From the NCBI GenBank assembly GCA_023410025.1, contig JAEYQM010000048.1, positions 1-23,076 of the forward strand: a DNA stretch of 23,076 bases. Direction: 5' to 3'. Below are positions 1 to 8,542 of the stretch, one piece after another. The position numbers and the translations under genes are program-made. This stretch comes from Bacillota bacterium (GTDB lineage: Bacteria; Bacillota_I; Bacilli_A; ML615J-28; CAG-698). Below the pieces are notes generated by a model, which searched no databases, was not told the DNA's origin, and worked only from the letters and a program-made list of their open reading frames with translations. Each line of letters opens with the position of its first letter. Positions within the stretch are counted from its first letter, which is position 1.

Positions 1-14
1 ATATAATAGCCATG

Positions 15-90
15 TGATTTATACTCCTTCATGAAGATATTTCGTTGTGGTTATCTTCTTCATGATAAGTATAAATCATTTTTGTATTTT
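15..90. repeat. Long imperfect inverted repeat upstream of mutS
   Basis: An 11-bp perfect outer stem (15-25 with 68-78) encloses two mutually exclusive inner pairings: 30-36 with 58-64, or 33-39 with 52-58. A T-rich stretch (79-90) follows the right arm. This could be the rho-independent terminator of a gene lying before the window, or another structured element. The upstream gene is not visible, so the role is inferred. Confidence 0.5.
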
Positions 91-155
91 AAACAAGTAA
101 AGTCTCATATGTATTGTAACATAACAATTTTCCAAATATATTCTTTACATTTAAC

Positions 156-184
156 TTTAAATTTTGAGAAAATTTTGATATAAT
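156..184 (+). promoter_or_regulatory. Sigma-A promoter of the mutS operon
   Basis: TATAAT at 179-184 is preceded by TGA, making an extended -10 (TGNTATAAT). The -35 box TTTAAA (156-161) lies 17 bp upstream and is a weak match. The predicted start is near 191, giving a very short leader that holds the AAGGTG ribosome site at 192-197. Confidence 0.6.
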
Positions 185-202
185 ATGTAATAAGGTGAAG
201 TT

Positions 203-2767
203 ATGTACGATAAAATAGATAAAATGAAGTATTCGCCAATGATGAGGCAATACTTAGAAATAAAAGAAGAATATCCAGATACAATTATATTTTTTAGATT
301 AGGCGATTTCTATGAAATGTTTTTTAATGATGCCATTGTGGCTTCACGAGAACTTGAAATTGTTCTAACTGGTAAGGATGCAGGAACTGAGGAAAGAGTT
401 CCAATGTGTGGTATACCATATCATAGTGTTAGTTCATACTTAGATACTCTTACTTCTAAAGGGTATAGGGTAGGGATTGTTGAACAAGTAGAAGATCCCA
501 AAGATGCAAAGGGAATTGTAAAGAGGGAAGTTGTAAGAATAATAACTCCAGGAACAATCCTTGATGAAATTAGTTTGGACGCTAAAGACAATAATTTCTT
601 AGTATCTGTATCAACTGATAAATCTAGATATATTTTAAGTTATATTGATTTATCAACTGGAGAAGGATTTCTTACAAATATCCCATTAGAAAATAGTTTG
701 TTGTTTGCTGAAATTATAAAATTAAATGCAAAAGAAATAATTGTTTCCAATGAATTTAATGAATCTGTTTTTGAAGATTTAAAGAAGAATTTCTTTATTA
801 CAATTTCTAAAGAAGTAAATGACTTAGTTCCAAGTTATTTTAAAGGAATAATTGATGGATTAGACCAAGAAGAACAAAAAAATTATTCGAGACTTTTAAA
901 TTATATTGTTCGTACACAAATGCGAACTTTAGTTCATCTTCAAAAAGTAGTAAAGTATGATATTGATTCATATTTAAAGATTGATATTTCTTCACGTAGA
1001 AATTTAGAACTTCTTGAAACATTAAGATTTCAAAGTAAAAAATATACATTACTTGATTTATTAGATAATTGTGTAACGGCAATGGGTAGTAGATACTTAA
1101 AGAAAAATATCATGTATCCATTAATTGATAAAACAGAAATACTATTAAGATATGATATTATTGATAAGATGAAAAAAGCTTATATTGAAACTGCCGATCT
1201 AAGAAAAGCTTTAACTGATGTATATGATTTGGAAAGAATTGTAGGTAGAATTTCCTATGGCAATGCCAATCCTAAGGATTTATTACAATTAAGAAAATCT
1301 TTATCAAATATACCTAATATTAAAAAAATAATAACTAAATTAGAATTAAGTCAGTATTTTGATATAAATACAGATTATAATAAATATATGGATTTATATA
1401 AATTAATTGATGATTCTATTAGTTTAGATGCTCCCTTTATTATTAAAGATGGAAATATTATTAAATATGGATATAATGAAGAACTTGATAAACTTAAAAA
1501 TATTAATGTTGATAGTAAAGATTATTTAATTTCTCTAGAAGCTCGTGAGAGAGAAAGAACAGGAATTAAACAACTAAAAGTAGGATTTAATAAAGTATTT
1601 GGTTATTTTATTGAGGTTTCTAAGGGTAATATTGATCTTGTAAAAGATGAATTTGGGTATATTAGAAAGCAAACATTAAGCAATGCTGAACGTTATATTA
1701 CTCAAGAATTGAAAGAAAAAGAAACATTAATTTTAAGAGCTGAAGAAAAAACATTAGAATTAGAAATTGAAATCTTTACAAATATCCGTAATAAATGTAA
1801 GGAATTTATTCCAACATTACAAAATCTTGCAAAAATGATTTCCAAAATGGATATGATGCAATCATTCACAAAGATTGCTAATGAAAATAAATATGTTCGT
1901 CCTAATATTAATGATGAAAATGTAATTGAGATAATTGATGGAAGACACCCAGTAATTGAAGTAAATACTAAGGATAAATTTATTCCGAATGATTTAATCA
2001 TGAAAGATGAAAATATTTTACTGATAACTGGACCAAATATGAGTGGTAAATCTACTTATATGCGTCAAGTTGCAATCATTTCAATTATGGCGCAAATTGG
2101 ATGTTTTGTTCCAGCTAAAAAAGCTAATCTTCCAATCTTTGACCAAATCTTCACAAGAATAGGGGCAGCCGATGATATTGTTAGTGGCCAATCAACATTT
2201 ATGGTTGAAATGATGGAAGTTAATAATGCTTTAAAATATGCTACTAAAAATTCATTAATTATTTTTGATGAAATTGGTCGTGGAACCGCTACATATGACG
2301 GGATGGCTCTAGCCCAAGCTATTATTGAACATGTCCATGAAAATGTGAAATGTAAGACATTATTTTCAACACATTATCATGAATTAACAATACTTGATAA
2401 AGAACTTACCGGACTTAAAAATGTTCATGTTAGTGCTGAAGAAGTAAATGGGGATGTTGTATTCCTTCATAAAGTTAAAGATGGAGCAATTGATAAGAGT
2501 TATGGGATAAATGTTGCAAAACTTGCCAATATTCCGCTACCAGTTATTTTAAGATCAAATGATCTTTTAAATAAATTACAATCTTTATATAATTATGATA
2601 ATAATCGTTTATCATTAAATAATTATGTGACACCTTTAATATATGACTCAAAAACAGAAACAGAAATTGATGTTTTAAATAATCTGAAAAATATTAATAT
2701 TAATGAATTAAGTCCAATCAATGCTCTTAATTTATTAAGTGAATTACAAGGAAAGTTGAAGAAGTAA
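203..2767 (+). CDS. mutS: DNA mismatch repair protein MutS
   Basis: MutS dimers recognise base mismatches and small loops, then use ATP to become a sliding clamp that recruits MutL. The 854-residue length is normal for the family. Visible signatures are the N-terminal mismatch-wedge motif F36-Y-E38 inside GDFYEMF, the Walker A loop GPNMSGKST at about 610-618, and the Walker B/signature region FDEIGRGTATYDGMA near 690. A regular lever/clamp region lies between. The ATG at 203 has AAGGTG five bases upstream and starts the usual MKYSPMMRQY-type N-terminus after a few extra residues. It is the first gene of an operon: mutL begins one base after its stop. In Bacillus the same pair is next to cotE and miaB; those would lie to the left, outside the window. 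Confidence 0.98.
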   Translation: MYDKIDKMKYSPMMRQYLEIKEEYPDTIIFFRLGDFYEMFFNDAIVASRELEIVLTGKDAGTEERVPMCGIPYHSVSSYLDTLTSKGYRVGIVEQVEDPKDAKGIVKREVVRIITPGTILDEISLDAKDNNFLVSVSTDKSRYILSYIDLSTGEGFLTNIPLENSLLFAEIIKLNAKEIIVSNEFNESVFEDLKKNFFITISKEVNDLVPSYFKGIIDGLDQEEQKNYSRLLNYIVRTQMRTLVHLQKVVKYDIDSYLKIDISSRRNLELLETLRFQSKKYTLLDLLDNCVTAMGSRYLKKNIMYPLIDKTEILLRYDIIDKMKKAYIETADLRKALTDVYDLERIVGRISYGNANPKDLLQLRKSLSNIPNIKKIITKLELSQYFDINTDYNKYMDLYKLIDDSISLDAPFIIKDGNIIKYGYNEELDKLKNINVDSKDYLISLEARERERTGIKQLKVGFNKVFGYFIEVSKGNIDLVKDEFGYIRKQTLSNAERYITQELKEKETLILRAEEKTLELEIEIFTNIRNKCKEFIPTLQNLAKMISKMDMMQSFTKIANENKYVRPNINDENVIEIIDGRHPVIEVNTKDKFIPNDLIMKDENILLITGPNMSGKSTYMRQVAIISIMAQIGCFVPAKKANLPIFDQIFTRIGAADDIVSGQSTFMVEMMEVNNALKYATKNSLIIFDEIGRGTATYDGMALAQAIIEHVHENVKCKTLFSTHYHELTILDKELTGLKNVHVSAEEVNGDVVFLHKVKDGAIDKSYGINVAKLANIPLPVILRSNDLLNKLQSLYNYDNNRLSLNNYVTPLIYDSKTETEIDVLNNLKNININELSPINALNLLSELQGKLKK

Positions 2768-2768
2768 A

Positions 2769-4625
2769 ATGGGTATAATTAGAAAACTTGATGAACATAC
2801 TACCAATTTAATTGCTGCCGGTGAAGTAATTGAAAGAAGTAGTAGTGTTGTAAAAGAATTAGTTGAAAACTCTATTGATGCTAAGGCAACGCAAATTAGA
2901 ATTAGATTAGTAGATTCTGGGTTAACAGAAATTTCCGTACTAGACAATGGTGTTGGTATGGATAATGTAGATGCAAAAATGGCAATACTTCCTCATGCTA
3001 CAAGTAAAATTAAAGATGGTAATGATTTATTTAAAATTAATACTCTTGGGTTTAGAGGTGAAGCATTAGCTTCAATTGTTGCTGTATCTAACTTTACAAT
3101 TAAAACTAGTTGTGATGGACAAAGGGGATTAATGTATACTATTAAGGGTGGAGTTTTAGTAAGTGAAGCCATTATTAGTCACCCAAGGGGAACTGAAATT
3201 ATTGTAAAAAATCTATTCTTTAATACCCCGGCTAGACTACATAATGTTTCTAGTCAAAGTATGGAATTAAGTTATGTTACAGATTATGTTAATAAAATGG
3301 CACTTGCTAATCCCCATATAGGTTTTACAATTCTAAATAATGACAAAGAATTATTAAGAACATATGGTAATGGAGAATTGTTAGAGGTTATTCAAGCAGT
3401 ATATAAGACTGAAGTTGCTAAAGACATGATCCAAATATTTGAAGATGATGGATTCTTTAGAATATCTGGATATACTTCAAAACTAAAAACTAATCGTTCT
3501 TCAAAAAATCACATTACTACAGTTGTTAATGGGAGAATTGTTAAAAATGCAAATGTTATTAATGCTGTTATTGAAGGGTATGATGAATATCTAGTAACTG
3601 GTCGTTACCCAATAACAGTATTAAATATTGAAGTTGATCCAGGGATGATTGACGTTAATGTTCATCCAGCAAAACTTGAAATTAGATTTTCTAATGAAAG
3701 AAGATTACTAGATCTCATCACTAATAGAATAAGAAAATCACTTAAAAATCTAGATTTAAGTGTTAATCTAGATAAGGATGAAGAAGATACTTTAGATTTA
3801 CTAGACTTATATGATGATGAAATCATTGAAGACGAACAAATAAATAAACTTTTCAATGATGTTAAAGAATCAGTTGAAAAAACTTTAGATATAGAGGCGA
3901 CTTACACCCCTGATGAAGAAGTTGTAAGCAAGGGTTTAGTTAATGTTTATAAGGAAGTTACTCCCGTAGTTGAAGAAAAATCAGAATATAAACAACAAGA
4001 ATATGCTTTCTTTAAAGATGAAACTATTGATATAAACACCAATAATTTACCAATTATGAATTATGTTGGTCAATTACATGGAACTTATATTTTAGCTCAA
4101 TCAGAAGATATGTTTTATATAATTGATCAACATGCTGCTGCTGAAAGGATTAATTATGAAAAAATTTTAGAGGAATTAAAGAAAGATAATGTTATAAGTT
4201 ATGAGTTATTAATTCCATTTAAAGTAGACTACACTATATCTGAGGCGGTATTAATAAATGAAAATATTAATAGTCTAAATAAGCTAGGGATTAAAATTGA
4301 AGATTTTGGCAGTGGTAGTTTTATGGTTAGGGAAGTTCCTATTTGGTTTAAACGTGGATTTGAGAAGGAATATGTTGATGAAATAATTACTCAAATGATT
4401 ATTGGTAGTAAAAAGGAAAAATATGAATTTCTTAAAGAAACGGCTAAAGGTATTGCATGTAAGAAATCAATTAAAGGTAATGAATATCATAGTAAACTTG
4501 AACTTGAATATTTATTAGAAGATTTAAGAAATGCCATAAATCCATTTACTTGTCCTCATGGAAGACCAGTAATTATTAAATTCTCTAAAAATGAAATTGA
4601 AAAATGGTTTAAACGAATTGTATGA
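2769..4625 (+). CDS. mutL: DNA mismatch repair endonuclease MutL
   Basis: MutL links mismatch recognition by MutS to strand cleavage. The N-terminal GHKL ATPase is clear: ELVENSIDA (30-38), DNGVGM (59-64) and GFRGEAL (94-100). The middle is a charged, acidic linker. The C-terminal domain has the complete metal-dependent endonuclease signature DQHA-x2-E-x4-E starting at residue 453 (DQHAAAERINYE), plus ACKKSIKG and CPHGRP (from about 595). This is therefore the nicking type of MutL used in bacteria without MutH/Dam, not the E. coli type. Length 618 is normal. It starts one base after mutS stops, and its TGA overlaps the miaA ATG by four bases (ATGA), so translation is probably coupled through all three genes. 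Confidence 0.98.
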   Translation: MGIIRKLDEHTTNLIAAGEVIERSSSVVKELVENSIDAKATQIRIRLVDSGLTEISVLDNGVGMDNVDAKMAILPHATSKIKDGNDLFKINTLGFRGEALASIVAVSNFTIKTSCDGQRGLMYTIKGGVLVSEAIISHPRGTEIIVKNLFFNTPARLHNVSSQSMELSYVTDYVNKMALANPHIGFTILNNDKELLRTYGNGELLEVIQAVYKTEVAKDMIQIFEDDGFFRISGYTSKLKTNRSSKNHITTVVNGRIVKNANVINAVIEGYDEYLVTGRYPITVLNIEVDPGMIDVNVHPAKLEIRFSNERRLLDLITNRIRKSLKNLDLSVNLDKDEEDTLDLLDLYDDEIIEDEQINKLFNDVKESVEKTLDIEATYTPDEEVVSKGLVNVYKEVTPVVEEKSEYKQQEYAFFKDETIDINTNNLPIMNYVGQLHGTYILAQSEDMFYIIDQHAAAERINYEKILEELKKDNVISYELLIPFKVDYTISEAVLINENINSLNKLGIKIEDFGSGSFMVREVPIWFKRGFEKEYVDEIITQMIIGSKKEKYEFLKETAKGIACKKSIKGNEYHSKLELEYLLEDLRNAINPFTCPHGRPVIIKFSKNEIEKWFKRIV

Positions 4626-5488
4626 AAAAAGTTGTAATTATTACTGGACCTACTGCTGTAGGTAAAACTGATATATCAATAAAATTAGCAAAATATTATA
4701 ACGCAGAAATTATTAATGCTGATGCATCACAATTTAGAAAACATCTTAATATTGGAACAGCAAAGATTACAAAAGAAGAGATGGATGGTGTAAAACATCA
4801 TTTAATTGACATAATTGAACCAACTGAAGACTTTTCAATAAAAGATTTTCAAGAACAGGGTAGAAGTTTAATAAATCAAATTGATAGACCATTTGTTGTA
4901 GGTGGATCTGGACTTTATATAAACGCTTTAATTCAAGATTATAATTTAGAAGCAAAATCACGAGATGAATCAGTTTTTGATGATCTATCAAATGATGAAC
5001 TTCATGAAATGTTAGCATCTCTTGATAAAGTTGCCTCAGAAAAAATTCATAAAAACAATCGTAGACGCGTTATTAGATATATTGAATTAATTAAGGAACA
5101 AGGTAGTGTGGTTGTGAAAGAGCCAGTATTTATCTATGATGTTTTAGTAATCACTTTATCTCGTGACCGGGAAGTATTGTATGATAGAATTAATAAACGC
5201 TTTGACAAAATGATTGATGATGGTTTTTTAGATGAATGCATATCTTTAAAAAATCAAAACATTGATTTGAGTAAAATAAAAGATATTGGTTATAAAGAAG
5301 CAGGTTTATACTTAAATCATCAAATAAGTTTTGATGAATTTAAAGAAATGGTAAAACAAAATACAAGACATCTTGCAAAAAAACAATTAACATGGTTTAG
5401 AAATAAATTAAATTGTGTTTTAATTGATTTAGATAAGATAAGTTTTGAAGAAATACTTGAGATAATTAATAATTTCTATAAAAATTAA
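4622..5488 (+). CDS. miaA: tRNA dimethylallyltransferase MiaA
   Basis: MiaA transfers a dimethylallyl group from DMAPP to N6 of A37 in tRNAs that read UNN codons. The P-loop GPTAVGKT is at residues 9-16, followed by NADASQ (residues 32-37), an IGTAK stretch, HHLIDI and GGSGLYINAL, all in family order. The loop that is usually D-S-x-Q reads D34-A-S-Q37, so the first serine is alanine here. At 288 residues it is slightly short for the family. It overlaps mutL by 4 bp and is the last gene of the mutS-mutL-miaA unit. Bacillus follows miaA with hfq; here a terminator and dacB follow instead. Confidence 0.97.
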   Translation: MKKVVIITGPTAVGKTDISIKLAKYYNAEIINADASQFRKHLNIGTAKITKEEMDGVKHHLIDIIEPTEDFSIKDFQEQGRSLINQIDRPFVVGGSGLYINALIQDYNLEAKSRDESVFDDLSNDELHEMLASLDKVASEKIHKNNRRRVIRYIELIKEQGSVVVKEPVFIYDVLVITLSRDREVLYDRINKRFDKMIDDGFLDECISLKNQNIDLSKIKDIGYKEAGLYLNHQISFDEFKEMVKQNTRHLAKKQLTWFRNKLNCVLIDLDKISFEEILEIINNFYKN

Positions 5489-5525
5489 CTCTTAAATTTT
5501 TTTAAGAGTTTTTATTTTTATTTTA
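5487..5525 (+). terminator. Terminator of mutS-mutL-miaA
   Basis: A perfect 10-bp stem (5487-5496 with 5501-5510) with a TTTT loop is followed by a long T-rich tract. It begins at the miaA stop codon. Confidence 0.9.
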
Positions 5526-5537
5526 TATTCATATAAT
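5510..5537 (+). promoter_or_regulatory. Possible sigma-E-like (or sigma-A) promoter of dacB-spmAB
   Basis: CATATAAT (5530-5537) matches six of seven defined positions of the sigma-E -10 consensus CATACANT. It also contains a sigma-A TATAAT. A TTTTATT lies 13 bp upstream (5510-5516), a 5/7 match to the sigma-E -35. In B. subtilis the dacB operon is sigma-E dependent. A caveat is that the predicted start (near 5544) would fall inside the ribosome-binding site. Confidence 0.3.
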
Positions 5538-5551
5538 TAATGGGTGATTAT

Positions 5552-6538
5552 ATGAGATATTTTTTAATGTTTATTATGCTTTTTAATTTAAGGGTAGTCA
5601 ATATTGAACCTTATCAAACAAGTGTAGTTGTAATGGAAAAGGAAAGTGGAAGAGTATTATATGGTGAAGATATCCATGTAGTCCATTTAACGGCTAGTAT
5701 ATCAAAAATCATGACAGCAATAGTTGCTATAGAAAATGGTGATTTAGATAAATATTATAAAGTTGATAAAAAATCGACATTACAAGAAGGATCAAGTATC
5801 TATTTAAAACTTGATGATGAAATTAAATTAATTGATTTAATATATGGTTTGATGCTACAAAGTGGTAATGATGCTGCTTATCAAATTGCTATTAGTGTCG
5901 GAAAAGATGCTAATGATTTTGTAAGAATGATGAATAATAAAGCTAAGGAATTAAATATGCATAATTCCGTTTTTAATAATCCATCTGGCTTAGATGAAGA
6001 AATCGGTAATTATTCAACTGCATATGATATGGCCTTATTAATGCGTTATGCTATGAATAATAAAATCTTTCGAAAAGTTACATCATCAAGATCATATGTT
6101 GCAACAAGTAAACAAGGTAAATATTATTTTTATAATAAGCATCGCTTAATTTATAATGGGGAAGCTATTGGTGGTAAAACAGGATATACAAAAAAAGCCA
6201 AACGAACTCTTGTAAGTTGCTTTAAAAAAGATAATATGGAATTAATTGTTGTAAGTTTTGATATGGGTAATGATTTTAATACCCATAAAGCATTAAGTAA
6301 TCAAAAATTTAATGAATATAAAAATGTTAATTTATTTAAAAGAGGTATTTTAGATTTACATGAATCAAAATATACACCATATATTCATGAAGATATTACT
6401 TATCCAATTAACGATAATGAAAGATTGAAATGCAAGATATATTTATTAAATAATCCAAAAGATGATATTATTGGAAAAATTACTATATTAATTGACGATA
6501 AAGTCGTTAAGGAAGTAATGATATATAGATACTCATGA
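5552..6538 (+). CDS. dacB: D-alanyl-D-alanine carboxypeptidase (PBP5 type, DacB-like)
   Basis: This is a serine DD-carboxypeptidase that trims the terminal D-Ala from peptidoglycan stem peptides. All three penicillin-binding motifs are present: SxxK as S49-ISK-52, SGN at 104-106 and KTG at 209-211. A hydrophobic N-terminus (about residues 3-16) looks like a signal peptide, so it acts outside the membrane. The C-terminal PBP5-like domain is short. I start at the ATG at 5552 (328 aa), because GGGTGA at 5542-5547 is a good ribosome site for it. The in-frame ATG at 5540 lies upstream of that site and has none of its own. The name dacB rests on the neighbours: spmA overlaps its stop by 4 bp, as in the Bacillus dacB-spmA-spmB operon, where DacB controls cortex cross-linking in spores. 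Confidence 0.92.
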   Translation: MRYFLMFIMLFNLRVVNIEPYQTSVVVMEKESGRVLYGEDIHVVHLTASISKIMTAIVAIENGDLDKYYKVDKKSTLQEGSSIYLKLDDEIKLIDLIYGLMLQSGNDAAYQIAISVGKDANDFVRMMNNKAKELNMHNSVFNNPSGLDEEIGNYSTAYDMALLMRYAMNNKIFRKVTSSRSYVATSKQGKYYFYNKHRLIYNGEAIGGKTGYTKKAKRTLVSCFKKDNMELIVVSFDMGNDFNTHKALSNQKFNEYKNVNLFKRGILDLHESKYTPYIHEDITYPINDNERLKCKIYLLNNPKDDIIGKITILIDDKVVKEVMIYRYS

Positions 6539-7098
6539 ACAAAATATGGGTTTTTCTAATTATTTTTTGCTTTATATATGGGTATATAAATGGCAATATT
6601 AATGAAATGATTAATAGTATTTTAAATGTTCCGAAAACTAGTTTAGATTTACTTATTAAAACTGGAGGTTTAATAATTATCTATAATGGAATTTTTAATA
6701 TTGCTATTCAAAGCGGAATGATTAAAAAGATATCAAAAGTATTTAAAAAATTATCGTATTTCTTATTTCCTGATTATAGTAAGGATAATGAAATTCACGA
6801 ATATATTTGTGCAAACATTACAGCCAATCTCTTAGGATTGGGCATTGCCTCAACACCAATTGCCCTTAAAACAATAAATATGATGAAAGATGGAGAAGTA
6901 ATTAATAGGAATATAATCACAATAATAATTCTTAATATTACATCTTTTAGTTTGTTTCCTTTAACCGTATTATCTATTAGAGAAAGTTATGGATCAAATA
7001 TTGGAATTTTTATTTGGTTATCTTTAATTTTAATAAGTTTAGCTAATACTATAATTGGATTAGTAATAAACAGATTATTTCAGAGGTATAACAAATGA
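6535..7098 (+). CDS. spmA: Spore maturation protein SpmA
   Basis: SpmA is a membrane protein of the nucleoside-recognition (Gate) domain family that, with SpmB, is needed for full dehydration of the spore core. The 187-residue protein is mostly hydrophobic, with an N-terminal helix, a central segment reading FPDYSKDNEIHEYI and the family hallmark NITANLLGLGIASTP, where SpmA proteins carry N-x2-AN-x2-GLG-x-A-(A/S)TP. Its ATG overlaps the dacB TGA in an ATGA, and there is no good Shine-Dalgarno nearby, so it is probably translated by coupling. Length is close to the family norm of about 195. Confidence 0.87.
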   Translation: MNKIWVFLIIFCFIYGYINGNINEMINSILNVPKTSLDLLIKTGGLIIIYNGIFNIAIQSGMIKKISKVFKKLSYFLFPDYSKDNEIHEYICANITANLLGLGIASTPIALKTINMMKDGEVINRNIITIIILNITSFSLFPLTVLSIRESYGSNIGIFIWLSLILISLANTIIGLVINRLFQRYNK

Positions 7099-7583
7099 CA
7101 TATTTAATTGCCATTTATATATTTTCTGTTATTATTTACAGTGTTTTTAAAAAGTCAAATGCTTATCAATCATTTATTGAAGGAATTAAGGAAGGAACAC
7201 AAACAGTTGTAAACATGTTTGCAACCTTACTATCATTTGTTTTGGTTGTAGAAGCAATTAAAAGTTGTGGAATTCTTGATATATTTAAAAACTTTAATGC
7301 TGGTATTATTGTTCAAGGAATAATTAGACCCCTATCAGCATCAAGTTCCTTTGCCATTATGATTGATAATTTTAATATATATGGTGTTGATAGTAAAGTA
7401 AGTGTTATATCAACATTAATTCATGCTACTTTAGATACAGTCTTTTATATAATCGTAATTTATACCTCAACAATTTCATCAAAGAAAACTAAATATTTAA
7501 TAGTTATAGGATTTATTCTTGTAATTCTAAACTATATCTTAATCTTAATTGTAATGAAATTTTTATATCAAATATATTTATAG
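7095..7583 (+). CDS. spmB: Spore maturation protein SpmB
   Basis: This is the partner of SpmA, from the same Gate-domain superfamily. Visible family features are the N-terminal YQSFIEGIKEGTQTVVNM stretch, an RPLSASSS segment in the middle, and HATLDTVFYIIVIY, matching the family's S-T-D-T-x-FY-x-(L/I)-x-VY motif. It has several hydrophobic membrane segments and is 162 aa, a little shorter than the Bacillus protein. AGAGGT lies eight bases before the ATG, and the start overlaps the spmA stop by 4 bp. Presence of the complete dacB-spmA-spmB trio argues that this organism really makes spores. Confidence 0.87.
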   Translation: MTYLIAIYIFSVIIYSVFKKSNAYQSFIEGIKEGTQTVVNMFATLLSFVLVVEAIKSCGILDIFKNFNAGIIVQGIIRPLSASSSFAIMIDNFNIYGVDSKVSVISTLIHATLDTVFYIIVIYTSTISSKKTKYLIVIGFILVILNYILILIVMKFLYQIYL

Positions 7584-7603
7584 ATTTTTAAAACATTATA
7601 GGG

Positions 7604-7609
7604 TATAAT
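7604..7609 (+). promoter_or_regulatory. Possible -10 box before rluB
   Basis: TATAAT stands 23 bp before the rluB start, but the hexamer 17 bp upstream (TAGATT) is a poor -35 and there is no TGN extension. rluB may also be read through from spmB, since no terminator separates them. Confidence 0.3.
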
Positions 7610-7632
7610 AAATCAAGTGTATGAGGTAACAT

Positions 7633-8397
7633 ATGGAAAGATTACAAAAATATTTAGCAAGATGTGGAGTTAGTTCACGTCGCCAAGCAGAAGAGATAAT
7701 TAAAGCTGGACGTGTAAAAGTTAATGGCTTAACCATTACTGAAATGGGATATAAAGTTACAGCTAGCGATACAGTCAGTGTTGATGATATTGATATTGAT
7801 AAAAACGAACTTAAATATTTTGTTATGAATAAGCCTAGATACATAATTTCATCTTCAAATGACGAAAAAGATAGAAAAACTGTCATATCTATTCTACCAA
7901 AGGAATTAGAAAAATATCGTTTGTTTCCTGTTGGAAGATTAGATTATGATACAAAAGGTGTTTTGTTATTAACAAATGATGGTGAATTTATGAATGCTTT
8001 AGTAGGGCCAAATACATTTACTGAAAAGGAATATTTGGTTCGTTTAAATGGTATCATCACAAAACAAGTATTAAAAACCGTTGAAAATGGTGTTGATATT
8101 GGTGGTTATGTAACTAGACGTTGTCAATGTTTACTTGATTCGATTGACAAGAAAAATAATTCTAGTTTAGTAAGAATTATTCTTCAAGAAGGTAAATACC
8201 ATCAAGTTAAAAAGATGTTTGAAGTTGTAGGATTTCCAGTAAAACGTCTTACAAGAGTTCGCTTTGGAGTGATTACAATTGATGGGATTGCTGAAGGTGA
8301 TATCCGTGAATTAAGTATTCATGAGGTTAAAACATTACTAGTTGATGCGAAAATTGAGAAAAATTATTCTTATATGAAAACTAGAAAATTTCAATAA
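7633..8397 (+). CDS. rluB: 23S rRNA pseudouridine synthase RluB (RsuA family)
   Basis: The enzyme isomerises a uridine of 23S rRNA to pseudouridine during large-subunit assembly. Residues 1 to about 50 form an S4 RNA-binding domain (MERLQKYLARCGVSSRRQAE). The catalytic domain has the RsuA-type motif GRLDYDTKGVLLLTNDG, with the catalytic aspartate D104. The later region LQEGKYHQVKKMFEVVGFPVKRL is also typical of the family. Assignment to RluB rather than RsuA or RluE rests on the S4 domain, the length (254) and the Bacillus-like position after spmB. GAGGT is six bases before the ATG. Confidence 0.93.
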   Translation: MERLQKYLARCGVSSRRQAEEIIKAGRVKVNGLTITEMGYKVTASDTVSVDDIDIDKNELKYFVMNKPRYIISSSNDEKDRKTVISILPKELEKYRLFPVGRLDYDTKGVLLLTNDGEFMNALVGPNTFTEKEYLVRLNGIITKQVLKTVENGVDIGGYVTRRCQCLLDSIDKKNNSSLVRIILQEGKYHQVKKMFEVVGFPVKRLTRVRFGVITIDGIAEGDIRELSIHEVKTLLVDAKIEKNYSYMKTRKFQ

Positions 8398-8438
8398 TAT
8401 ATAAAATAAAAAAATCTATACAATAAAATTGTTAAATT

Positions 8439-8504
8439 ATTAAATTAATACCTTATTTTATTAGAAAATAAATATTCAAATATTGCTTGAAGTATTAATT
8501 TAAT
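8439..8504. repeat. 13-bp perfect inverted repeat upstream of cmk, with inner hairpin
   Basis: ATTAAATTAATAC (8439-8451) is exactly complementary to GTATTAATTTAAT (8492-8504). Between them, TTATTTT (8453-8459) pairs with AAAATAA (8465-8471). The right arm begins in the last base of the cmk -35 box and fills part of the promoter spacer. It could be an operator, or the structured 3' end of rluB mRNA; it lacks a downstream T-run. AT-rich composition raises the odds of chance occurrence. Confidence 0.45.
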
Positions 8505-8515
8505 TATGTTATAAT
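8487..8515 (+). promoter_or_regulatory. Sigma-A promoter of cmk/rpsA
   Basis: TTGAAG (8487-8492), 17-bp spacer, TATAAT (8510-8515). The predicted start near 8522 gives a leader of about 21 nt that carries AGAGGTG. Confidence 0.78.
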
Positions 8516-8542
8516 TAAAAGGTAAATTTCAGAGGTGTGTGT

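Noticed and set aside
1702..2001. 99-codon minus-strand frame within mutS (others lie at 840-1082, 3662-3856 and 4767-5018)
   Set aside because: These lie wholly inside strongly conserved genes on the other strand, with no promoter or ribosome site.
5540..5551. Upstream in-frame ATG for dacB
   Set aside because: GGGTGA at 5542-5547 lies after it and is correctly spaced for the ATG at 5552.
8537..8542. GTG start for cmk/rpsA two codons upstream
   Set aside because: The GTG is part of the AGAGGTG ribosome site that serves the ATG at 8543; the Cmk N-terminus also fits that ATG.
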